Below are positions 40,601 to 53,180 of a DNA stretch of 64,000 nucleotides, piece by piece. The translations under genes and the position numbers were made by a program. This DNA comes from Actinostola sp. cb2023 (Eukaryota > Cnidaria > Anthozoa > Actiniaria > Actinostolidae). The DNA is taken from positions 485,501 to 549,500 of the forward strand of contig JAUJYZ010000791.1 in NCBI GenBank assembly GCA_033675265.1, read 5' to 3'. Within the stretch, counting starts at the first letter, position 1. Each line of letters opens with the position of its first letter. The notes below the pieces were generated by a model. The model was not told where the DNA came from and ran no database searches. It saw only the letters and a list, made by a program, of their open reading frames with translations.

Positions 40601-43600
40601 ATCAATTTTCTGTGAAATGATTGCTTTGAAAGATATTTTCGAAAAATACATCAGCTGTTATGACGTCACTTTGTTTGAAGAGCCTCAAAAATAACCAAAA
40701 TAGTCATACTTTTGTCCGACCATAAGACAAAAACATAAACAGGTAAAGCTTCTAACTTTTTTGGTGTTTAAAGTATTATATCTGTACTTTTAATCTACTT
40801 CAAATTGTTTGTTGTTCTTTTCGTTTTCTAGCACAAAAAGCGATCGATATTTGCCATGATTTCAATGAAACCAGGGTGCTATCAAACAACGTGATGTCAC
40901 ACTTCGCAACATGTTTTTCACAAATATCTCTAAAAGCAATAATTTAATCAAAAATAATTTGTGATATTATTATTTCCATCACTAATTACTCGGGCACTTC
41001 CGAAGGAAGCCCGAGTTATAAAATGCGTTTTTCGGTAGTCGTCGTCGTCGTAGTCCGGTCAAAGAATGACGAAAGTATGCGACGTATTTAATCGTATCGA
41101 GTTTCAAGATTACTCAGCAGATAAGAAAAAAACAAACGACACACAGGACTCAAGTGGATTTGAATCTTAGTTTTGAAAGCAGCTGTAGATCTTCAAGCTA
41201 TTAAAGGTCAGGATTCTAGTTCATCGTTCAATGACTAGAAGTGGTAGAAGGACTAGAAGCTCGCTTAAAATATATTTAACAAAAACAAACGTGAGGGCGT
41301 TATCAGAACCATCTGACCTATGCAACCTCAAGACGTATCATGTACATACTCACCCGCCACATGGTCTCCCTCGTCACTCAACTGTCACTGATTGTCATGA
41401 CGTCAGAGAAATGATATTGTATTGAAGAAGATGTCCTTGTTTTATTCGACGTTCGAACCGTAACTCGAACCCGAACTCGAACTCGATTCCAAACTCGACG
41501 TTTCGGGATCTGAAGCTAGAGAGGGGGCCTTTACACGAACTCATCAAAATCAAATCAATTGAACTCAAAGTCAAAAGGTAATCAAATGAACTCAAAGTCA
41601 AAGGCAAATCAAATGAACTCGACACATACATGTATATACATAGTCTCCCTCGTCACGCAACTGTCAGTCATTGTCAGGTCTCTCCTCACGCAACTGACAT
41701 TGTCCTTGTCATAAGCCCGAGTGTACGCTCATTGAGCGTCTTGTCTATGTTATAAAATGAAATAAAAAAAATTTAATTAGCAACTTGTACAAATACTTGT
41801 ACCTGATAGCTTCCTTAATCCCTGGTACGTCAAACATCGATAAGACAGGCATATTGCCACCCAGCGCCATGATAGGGTGAACAGACAAAGACCTGTCACA
41901 AAACCCTTGCAGTTCATTGAGGTACTGACGGCATACGTCTGCCTCGTCTTGTAAGGTTGGTTGCTCTCGGGACAGTAGATAGACCTGGGCGAGAAGCTGT
42001 ACGTGCTAAAAATGCATGTAAGAAACAATGTAAAAATATTAGCTGTGATGCGTGCAGAAAGTACTTTAAGAAACATTAGATACATGGACTAGGCCTCTAA
42101 TGGGTCCAATACTTGAACACAGACAAAACTGATACCAATTCATTTGATAAAGGCAACATCAACACCAATGATGTGAAAAATAACTTTATGACATTTTCAT
42201 GTTTGAGAGGTGTTGACGTGTTGTTGTTCGAAGGAGTCAATGTACTACATGTACATGTATGTAGCACTAGTTGTCTTTTCATCTGCAATTACATGTTACT
42301 CATGGATTGTCATCCATGGAGCTTGTAAGCCCAACAATTTATGTAAACTATGGGGCCTGGGATTTGCATTATTCTTGTGGAGACAAACACATTTTTCAAA
42401 TGTCATAAGGTCTCTTTTCACTTGACGCAGCCCAAACGATTTTAGTTTGTACTTCATCCATATGGTACCTGATTCATCTGTTTAGACAGCTGAGCTCTTT
42501 GTTCATCTGTAAACAATACTTCATCACTTTCTTCAAAGTCTAATAGCAAGGATCTGTTGAAAAAAAAGATGGATGTAACACTAGCTACCTTAGGTAATTA
42601 TATATGTATGTAGACACTCTTATAGCTTCTGAAACAGAGGGCAAACAAACCTTGCACTCCATAATATGTCATCGTCTTCATTCTCATTGCACTAATACAG
42701 ACACAACAAGGCGATTAGGTTAGCCATACATGTATAATTATATCATTCCATAGTCACCTGCACAAATTGAGTACACTAGTATTGGCTGCATCAGTGTAAT
42801 AATCATCATGATAAATTCAAAGGTTAAAGGAAATGTATAGTTCTCCGTAAAAGAGTATTCTTAGCCTTAGCCCTCTGACGTTAGTAAAGTACTCATTTTC
42901 ACTGTGTTATAGAGTTAACCTATAATACATGTATGCACAGTGTAGTACAAATATATCTAAAATGGGTCGAACATTAATGGTTTAGTTTTAGAATTATAAC
43001 TCACCTCTTGTAGAAGTTCAGCAAATAAATCGGACACTTCCTTTTCTGAAATTATAAAATAAATAAAATAGAATGATTCAGAGGACATCCTATGTACATG
43101 TACATGTATGTTTAAGGCACTTAGAGAGCGGCAGTCATACATGTACATGTAATTATAAAATAACTATGATATAACGCACGCTCTGATTGGCCAATGGATG
43201 CATATTCTGCATGCTTTATGAGAGCACACAGCACATGCGCTCATCTATTCAAACATTTTTGTAATGTCAGAACAAAATTGAAAACTTGACTTAAAATCGT
43301 AATTGTATTTTATAAAAGAAATAGAAAACTTTTTTACTCAGTGCTACTGACAGTATATCCAGCATATACATGTACAGTCATTCTCAAAAAGGTTGTCCAG
43401 ATGAAAAGACTACAATACTACTAACAATAAAGCCACGTGATTCGGTATGTATTGAATTTCTGCATGTGGAATTTCAAGTTGAGATGCAAAAGTACACGGC
43501 ATTGTTCACAGTTCCATGCGCAGAAATTGAATCACGTGACTTTATTGTAGTATTGTATTGTAGTCTTTTCATCTGGACAACCTTTTTGAGAATGACTGTA

Positions 43601-46600
43601 TGTTATCAATATTTTATTGTAGTCATTTAATTTAACCTTGAGACCAAACCTCAGCTTAACCCTCAGATCGAATTGCAAGACTCCAAGACCCAGATTTGAA
43701 AATTGTACAAGAATCTGAGATGCAGTTTAACCCTTTGACACCCAGAGATTTTTGAGTTTTTTAGCGATTTTCTGGACCTAATCACGTCATAGGAAATTTC
43801 GATTCCATATAAGGGATTTCCATGGAAATCTTGACAGTTCTGAAAGCCCACGGGCTCAGGTTCTGACGTAATCTTTCTCTTGTCATGGATCTCCCAGAGG
43901 GCCAGCAGCTCGTAGCTGCTAGGAGCGGCCAATTTTGCATTTTTAGAGTGTTTATAGCCATTATTCACCACAGAAGCCCCCAGGACAGCATCATTAAGCT
44001 TGACTGGTGTGGTAGAGACCGTTCTGCTGAAAGAACCCAGCAGCGAGAAACGATTTTCACCAAAACAACTCGGCAGTGCCGTTATGAAATTCAAAATGGC
44101 GGACTCAACTGTGAAATCGTCTCTCTGGTTGTTCTGTGGTGAATCGCAGGACCTACAAAGGCATTTTTGGCGACTTTGGACTTGTAAAGAATGCAACCGG
44201 TGCAATATTTTGCCTGTAGGACCGAGTGGCTTGGCACTCTATAAAACTCTAAAAAAAGGAAATGGCGGGATGCTTTCTGTTGAAAATTCCCGAATGTTCC
44301 CGGCATCCTTTTCGGGCGTGCAGAAGGAAAACACGTGTTAGCGAAAGTGGTCCTAAGGAAATGGCTATTGTTCTGCAAGCTAAGGAAGAGAGAGTGAAAA
44401 ATTCATGACTATATCAAGAAGAGAGATGGAAGTTTGCCGAGAAAGTGGCATTTTGTTTCGGAAGGATGTATTTTGGAAGAAAATCCAAGTCAAATGTCGT
44501 TCATTTTCGAGGTGTAAAATTGCGTCAAAAACGCGCATTTTTCATTTCTATGAAAAATAAATCGAACTAGTGCCCAGAAATCGGACCTGTAAGTCAGTTT
44601 ACTTGAAGTTAAAATTTGAAGAGTTATCTAGTTGTCACTAAAAACTGGTCATGAGATCGATGTTACGAAAATTCAGAAAGTTTGAATTTTTAAAAGCAGT
44701 ATCGATTTTTACGGGCGGTTTCGGGCGCCGTGGGAATCAAAGGGTTAAAGATGAATCTGAGACTGTTAAACTCAAGTTTTGACATTGTACAAACTCTATC
44801 AATACTATACCCCTAATGTTAGTATGTGTACTGTGTTGCGTAATATAGTCAGTAATGTATAGACTCGTAAGGTTTCATCAAGCGTAAAAAGACTCGTCAG
44901 AAAAATACTGAGCCCAGACGGGATACAAGCGACAAATTACCTTATAACTTAATATTGTCGTTCTCGTATGAGTGGGAAGTAGTTATGGTATGGTTCGTAC
45001 CGATCGATGCAGTGATGGTACCACGCCATGACTGTGCCATATCCAAGCATTCTGATTGGATGAGCAATGATTTTGCGCACTGTGATTGGTTGAATAGAAT
45101 GTCTTCGATTCCGTACCGTGACCATAACTCTGTGCCGTAGGTTTCCCACTCATACGAAAACAACTCTGTCTCACTTGTTTTACTGTAATGTCTTACTTGT
45201 TATCCTTACTGCTCTGTCATTTCTGTATTCCTCCTTTTCTTCAATGTGATTCTCTGCCATGAAGTCGTACTCATAATCATCATCTTCTGCCACAATGTAG
45301 TCATCTGTTTATTGACAGTGAAAAGAGAGATTATATGAATTTGTGATTTCATTCAATGATTCATTTCATCATGACTGTACATGGTCTATTCATTTATTTT
45401 ATTTATTTAACTACATTTTAAATTTATTTAATCATAGATTTATTCTTTTGTAAAAGTAAAATATTTCTTAAAAAGCAAGAGTTACATTTTACTCATTCAT
45501 TGTTCTCATTCATTTTCCCATTTTTTTCATTGTACTTCAAGTATTCATTCACAATACTTAAGTTTATAGCTTTCATTTTCCCAACAGCACCGCATACAAC
45601 TGGAACTCCATTTCTTTAAGCCCCAAGAATGCCATATGGGGCTTACAGTGTGGACACTCGAACCATGAACACTTCGAGTGTTCTTCAAACTTTTTTTTCC
45701 AAATTTTCTATTGCCTGATAGTCTCTCAAATAGAGCATTGAGTTTAAATACACTTAGTGATCAAAATAAATCATTTTTCTGATCGATTTGTTCAATCGAT
45801 CATTTATATAGCTAATTGCATAATCGTTGTCAGGTTAAAAATCATAAATCATAGAAGCTGAGACCGCAAGGATGGATGGGAAATCAGTTCATGACCTGCA
45901 TTACATACAGATATATTCAATGTTCTCGTGGTTTTGAAGGTATATGAGCTATTTAACTAAGATCCTACAAGTCTGGATAAAAAGGTCGATCATTTGACGG
46001 TGTTATTTGAGAGTTTTATTTTCCCAGAATTACTTTTGGTCATAGCTTTCATGATTTTCAACCCGACAACGATTATGCAATTAGCTATATATGTATTAGA
46101 AAAAACCTAAGTGTTCACGGTTCGAGTGTCCACACTGTAAATGGGTTAAATTTCATTCATCCACTTCCGTTGCATAACTCCTTCATTTATATTAGTCACT
46201 TCCAGGCTGCTTACCGTCTCCATTCGCTAAGCTCTGAAGAAATATCTGGAAGGCAAGCTGGTCGTCATCAAGGTCGTCCAGCTTTAGCTGGTCGTATAAA
46301 TCAGGCATGAAGTCGGGTAACTCAGAGTCTGAGAAAAAGAAAGGAAAGACTTGTTTATTTCTTGGAGAAAGATACATTGCACACTTCGTGTTTCTATTAT
46401 CCTATTTTTTCATTTCTTGCTGATTTTGCAAATACATGTACTGTAATTTACACCCAACAAGTGTGTAGACTGAAACTTTGACACTGTGTAAAAAGGGCAC
46501 TTGAATTTACTTTTTCGGACGTTTGTCCTTTGTTGGAGTACGTAAGTCTAGAGTCTTTTACTCCGACGAAGGACTAATGTCCGGATCATCAGTAAATTTA

Positions 46601-49600
46601 AGTGCCTATTTTACACAGTGCTAAAGCTTCATTCTACACACTTATGGATTGTTATTACACCAATGCAGTCTCTACTAGTTTAACTGCTAGTCCCTGTCTA
46701 TACACCAATGTAGTCTCTACTAGTTTAACCGCTAGTCCTTGTCTATACACCAATGTAGTCTCTACTAGTTTAACCGCTAGTTCATGTCTATACACCAACG
46801 CAGTCTCTACTAGTTTAACCGCTAGTCCCTGTCTATACACTGACGCAGTCTCTACTAGTTTAACCACTAGTCCCTGTCTATACACCGACAGTCTCTACTA
46901 GTTTAACCGCTAGTCCCTGTCTATACACAGACGCAGTCTCTACTAGTTTAACCACTAGTCCCTGTCTATACACCGACAGTCTTTACTAGTTTAACCACTA
47001 GTCCCTGTCTATACACCAACGCAGTCTCTACTAGTTTAACCGTTAGTCCCTGCCTATACACAGACGCAGTCTCTACTAGTTTAACCGCTAGTCCCTGCCT
47101 ATACACAGACGCAGTCTCTACTAGTTTAACCGCTAGTCCCTGTCTATACACAGACGTAGTCTCTACTAGTTTAACCACTAGTCCCTGTCTATACACCGAC
47201 GTAGTCTCTACTGGTTTAACCACTAGTCCCTGTCTATACACCGACAGTCTCTACTAGTTTAACCACTAGTCCCTGTCTATACACAGACGTAGTCTCTACT
47301 AGTTTAACCGCTAGTCCCTGTCTATACACTGACGCAGTCTCTACTAGTTTAACCGCTAGTCCCTGTCTATACACTGACGTAGTCTCTACTGGTTTAACCA
47401 CTAGTCCCTGTCTATACACCGACAGTCTCTACTAGTTTAACCGCTAGTCCCTGTCTATACACCGACGTAGTCTCTACTGGTTTAACCACTAGTCCCTGTC
47501 TATACACCGACGTAGTCTCTACTGGTTTAACCACTAGTCCCTGTCTATACACCGACAGTCTCTACTAGTTTAACCACTAGTCCCTGTCTATACACAGACG
47601 TAGTCTCTACTACATGTAGTTTAACCACTAGTCCCTGTCTATACACTGACGTAGTCTCTACTAGTTTAACCGCTAGTCCCTGTCTATACACCAACGCAGT
47701 CTCTACTAGTTTAACCGCTAGTCCCTGCCTATACACTGACGTAGTCTCTACTACATGTAGTTTAACCACTAGTCCCTGTCTATACACCGACGCAGTCTCT
47801 ACTAGTTTAACCACTAGTCCCTGTCTATACACCAACGCAGTCTCTACTAGTTTAACCACTAGTCCCTGTCTATACACAGACGTAGTCTCTACTACATGTA
47901 GTTTAACCACTAGTCCCTGTCTATACACCGACGCAGTCTCTACTAGTTTAACCGCTAGTCCCTGTCTATACACAGACGCAGTCTCTACTAGTTTAACCAC
48001 TAATCCCTGTCTATACACAGACGTAGTCTCTACTACATGTAGTTTAACCACTAGTCCCTGTCTATACACAGACGTAGTCTCTACTACATGTAGTTTAACC
48101 ACTAGTCCCTGTCTATACACCGACGCAGTCTCTACTAGTTTAACCACTAGTCCCTGTCTATACACAGACGTAGTCTCTACTACATGTAGTTTAACCACTA
48201 GTCCCTGTCTATACACCGACGCAGTCTCTACTAGTTTAACCGCTAGTCCCTGTCTATACACAGACGCAGTCTCTACTAGTTTAACCACTAGTCCCTGTCT
48301 ATACACAGACGCAGTCTCTACTAGTTTAACCACTAATCCCTGTCTATACACCGACGCAGTCTCTACTAGTTTAACCACTAGTCCCTGTCTCTACACCGAT
48401 GCAGTCTCTACTAGTTTAACCGCTAGTCCCTGTCTATACACCGACGCAGTCTCTACTAGTTTAACCACTAGTCCCTGTCTATACACCGATGCAGTCTCTA
48501 CTAGTTTAACCACTAGTCCCTGCATGTCTATACACCGACGCAGTCTCTACTAGTTTAACCGCTAGTCCCTGTCTATACACCGACGCAGTCTCTACTACAT
48601 GTAGTTTAACCACTAGTCCCTGTCTATACACCGATGCAGTCTCTACTAGTTTAACCACTAGTCCCTGTCTATACACCGACGCAGTCTCTACTGGTTTAAC
48701 CACTAGTCCCTGTCTATACACAGACATTTACAGCTATTTCAAAAAACGTTGATACTAAATATAGTGTATTCCAAGGCCGAAATGCATTTTGGGACTCATG
48801 TAACATTGTCTAAAGTAATATAAACAAGACGCTCAATGAGCGTTCACTCGGGCATTGTGAAAAGGAAAATGTCAGTTGTTCGAGGAAGTACTTGAAAATG
48901 AATGCCAGTTGGTTGAAGAACAAGGACAATGTCAGCTGCGCGAGGAGAGACCTGACAATGACTGACAGTTGCGTGACGAGGGAGACTATGTATATACATG
49001 TATGTGTCGAGTTCATTTGATTTGCCTTTGAGTTCATTTGATTACCTTTTGACTTTGAGTTCAATTGATTTGATTTTGATGAGTTTGTGTAAAGGCCCCC
49101 TCTCTAGCTTCAGATCCCGAAACGTCGAGTTTGGAATCGAGTTCGGGTTCGAGTTACGGTTCGAACGTCGAATAAAACAAGGACATCTTCTTCAATACAA
49201 TATAATTTCTCTGACGTCATGACAATCAGTGACAGTTGAGTGACGAGGGAGACTATTAGTCCGGTGAGTACGAACATGATACGTCTTGAGGTTGCATAGG
49301 TCAGATGGTTCCGATAACGGCCTCGCGTTTGTTTAAAAAAATATATATTTTAAGCGAGCTTCTAGTCCTTTTACCACTTCTATTCATTGAACGATGAACT
49401 AGAATCCTGACCTTTTAATAGCTTGAAGATCTACAGCTGCTTTCAAAACTACGATTCATAATCTACTTGAGTCCTGTGTCTCCTTTATCTTTTCAAATCT
49501 GCGGAGTAATCTTGAAACTCCGGATACGATTAAATACGTCGCATACTCGTCATTTTGAAGCCGAACAAAACTACTACTACCGAAATCCGCATTTTCTAAC

Positions 49601-52600
49601 TCGGGCGGCCTGCGGCCTGGGCCCGAGTAATAATAATAATTTATTTTATTTTGTTGTGTATTCCATCAGAAACAATATACTAGCTCCATATGGCGAACAA
49701 ATCACTGTATATTTACTTTTTATTTCAAAATAACGAGGCCCACAATGCCATTTGGTCTTGGAATGCACTATTCAGTATGCAGTATTCAGTTTTCAACGTT
49801 TTTTGAAATAGCTGTATCTGTTGTTTGTAAAACTAGTTATTGTACCCATGCCATATGCTAGGTCTTTATCCCTCAGCGGTAGAAGTGACCTTGTCCTTTT
49901 GGCAATGAGGTCATTCTGTTGGAACATGAAGACACAGTTAATGAATAAAAAGTTCATGTACATACTCTAACTTAACACTACTCATTAACTCCGATGAAGG
50001 ACTGATGACCAATCAAAACGTCAGTAAATTTAGTGCTTTTTTGCATCGTGTTTTAACACTATAAATAAATAAATCATCTTTATTACAGAAATAAAATTTA
50101 AAGTTTTAAAGTTTCATTTTACACACTTGCTCATTAACCAGTTATTTTTGAAACACAAATTTTATGCATCGCCAGGTTTGGAAATAATGAGACCATTCTT
50201 ATTGCTCATTGCTGTTCATTTTCCACCAAATTGCCTGGACATCAAAGACTTTGAGATTGGCAACTTTTCAGCAATTAAGCTACGCAGCTCCTTTATTTCT
50301 TCACACTTTTGAAGATGCACGCAGTTGAATACAATGGCATCTTCTAGAATGAGAGTTGACATGATTTGAGTTTTGTACCTTGTCTGGTGTGGATGCTGAA
50401 ACTGTCTCTGGTTTTCTGAATAACACCTCTTGTGACCTGTGTCGTGTTAGTGGTCTGCTTACTGGTGAGATACATGCACATGTACATTCAAGTAAACGTT
50501 GTCTTGTTAGAGAATGAAGTTTGTGTACATTGTACTTCACTTGACGTACATCATCAGTTCTACATTGTAGGCCATTGATATTAATTAAAGGACTCATACA
50601 ATTCATGTATTTCTTGTGTACACAGAGACTTCATTTGTACAGTGTAAATACTCCTGGCCATGGTTGTACGGAAGGTAGATAGTGCTATCCAGTGGATAAT
50701 CCAGTGGATAACTTTATTATATAACAGGATCAACTTATCCACTGGATAAGGTAGCGTTTCCTATCTTTCATGTACAACCAGGGCCTGAAGAATTAGCTAA
50801 GAAATTGCTAGAATTTAAATTGATCATCTTACCAGACAGAGAAGTTGTGTCGGCAGAGTTTGTGTCCTGAAATGAGTCCATGGATACCGTGTCTGGTGTT
50901 GCTGGCTTGAATGGTGAAGCAAGGTCACTAGAAAGAATAAACATTGTTAATGGATAAACTTATAGGAATGGAAATAAAAACAAAGGGAAAACTGAGCAAT
51001 TACATTACAAACATGTACTACCTTTGATGCGACAGATAACTTTCTGTGTCTTCGTCCTTACAAATTAAGAAAAAAATAATGTTATTATTAATTCAAGTTT
51101 GGATTTTTTCAGTCATTTTGCAAATATTGGAGACAAGAACAGTGTACGTCAAGTACATTGTAGTTTGTGATCAATATCCAATTTCTCCTTTGGAATTCAA
51201 ATAGCCTGGAGGAGAATGTAGTTTTTGATCAGATTAAATGTACTACATTGTATGTACATGTACTGTAGTTCTTGCATGGAAAGCTACATGTACATTATTA
51301 ATTAATGCCTGTATTCATATTTTCTATTTGTCACAAATGTACTTTAATATTTTACTCTGCATCTTCACAACATGTAAAAAGGTAATTATATTTAATGTCC
51401 GTAACCCCTTCAGTCGAAACTGGTCTTTCAGGAGGCGCAAGGTGCACCCTTTTACCCCCTCCCTCTATCAGTGCTCCGTTCTAAGGGTATTTAAAGCTGC
51501 ACTGAGCTACATGGATTAGAGGGAAGTCGAAACAAGGATGTGAGGTCATGAAGAATCAAACCAGGCACCTCTCACTTAGAAGGCTGCGCACTAACCAATT
51601 GTATGCCATCATTGCTCCTGCATTGTAATTATGCTTGTGCAAACTCACCTCCTCATCTTCATCCGGGGCATACTCCTCATCAGACGACGACTCAGGGAAT
51701 TCAAGATCAGTGAACTAAGATTTGTAAACACAGACGCATCGATCAATGGTTGATATTAAATTAAAAGTAAGTATTTTTTTAAATAATCTTATAAATTAAA
51801 CCAACATTTGAAGGGCTCCCTGCAAGAATGGAGTAAGTGACTTGTGATCAAAATCTAAATTCTCCTTTGAAATTCAAAGAATCTCAAGGAGAATTTAGAT
51901 TTTGATCACAAGTCACTTACTCTGTTCTTGCAGGACGCCCTTCATTTAATAATATTATTCCTTTGAGTAGCCAGCAATTTATGTTGGTTATAGCTGGTCA
52001 GACCAAGCATGCAATCATGTACATTGTACCAGATAATAATCCAAATTACTTACAGTCGACACTGGCTTTTGACTCTTTAAAGGTGATTTGGTCTAAAAAC
52101 GACAGTGAGAGTAAAAGGGATCAAATGAACAACTCCAGCTGAGAAATATGAAACATTTTCAAGAGAAAACTTTTGACAACAACAAATCAATCAGACAAAT
52201 ACTGATTTGGAGAATTTGATGAAGTTTTATCTTCAAAATAAATAGGAGTAGTAAACTTAACCCATTGACTCCTACACCGGCCGAAACCGGCCGTAAACAT
52301 CGATACTGCTTTGAAAAATTCTAACTTTCTGAATTTTTGTAACATCGATCTCATGGCCAGTTATTAGTGACAACTAGATAACTCTTCATATTTTAACCTC
52401 AAGTAAACTGACTTACAGGTCCGATTTCTGGGCATTAGTTCAATTTGTTTGCCATAAAAATCAAAAATGTGTGTTTTTGATGCAATTTTACACCTCGAAA
52501 ATGAACGACATTTGACTTGGATTTTCTTCCAAAATACATCCTTGCAAAACAAAACAAAATTTCCTACGACGTGATTAGGTCCAGAAAATCACAAAAAAAC

Positions 52601-53148
52601 TCAAAATAGCTCAGGAGCGAATGGGTTAAACAAAAAAAATATGAGGTCACGTGACCAGGACTTTTGTCACCCCCGGGAAGAAGTTAGGGTTAACCTGATC
52701 TGAGTAAAAGTCAATGTCATTAACAGTCCAGTTAAAAAGATATTAACACTACTGTAACAATAAATGTCACATGTCTTGTAATGTATTTTTTTGCACGTGT
52801 TTTGCTTTTCAAAAGCAAACATCACCTCAGTGTGAGAACAGAATCTTAACAATGCCCATTTTCACAGGCAGAGGTGATTTATGCTTTTGAAAATAAAATT
52901 CCATGTGTGCAAAATGATGAGACGTGACATCTTTTTAGCTCGACAACATTAATGACATGGACTGTCTACTACATGTAGCTGTACTGTACCAGTTGTGCTA
53001 TGGGGTCGTCATTCATGTTTGTCTGCTTGTACTTTGATCTTGTCATCTTAGGCTCCTACGATAAGCATATAATAGAGTAGAAACACTTAAACTACGGTAT
53101 GAAACATAAATATTCCTTTATAGTGTTTACAAGTATGTCTATAAATAA

Positions 53149-53180
<32 letters not shown>

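Noticed and set aside
43663..44205. 180-codon minus-strand frame as a transposase
   Set aside because: It lies in a TTAACCC element but shows no DDD motif or zinc-binding tail; likely remnant or chance.
45204..45210. Donor GCA|GTAAGG for GON4L exon 11
   Set aside because: It leaves phase 0 while exon 12 needs phase 1; reading on to ACAA|GTAAGA restores the conserved RAVRITKKEV.
47545..48378. 277-codon minus-strand frame
   Set aside because: Pure 45-bp minisatellite; no unique sequence, splice site in frame or start context. Kept only as a finding about the array.
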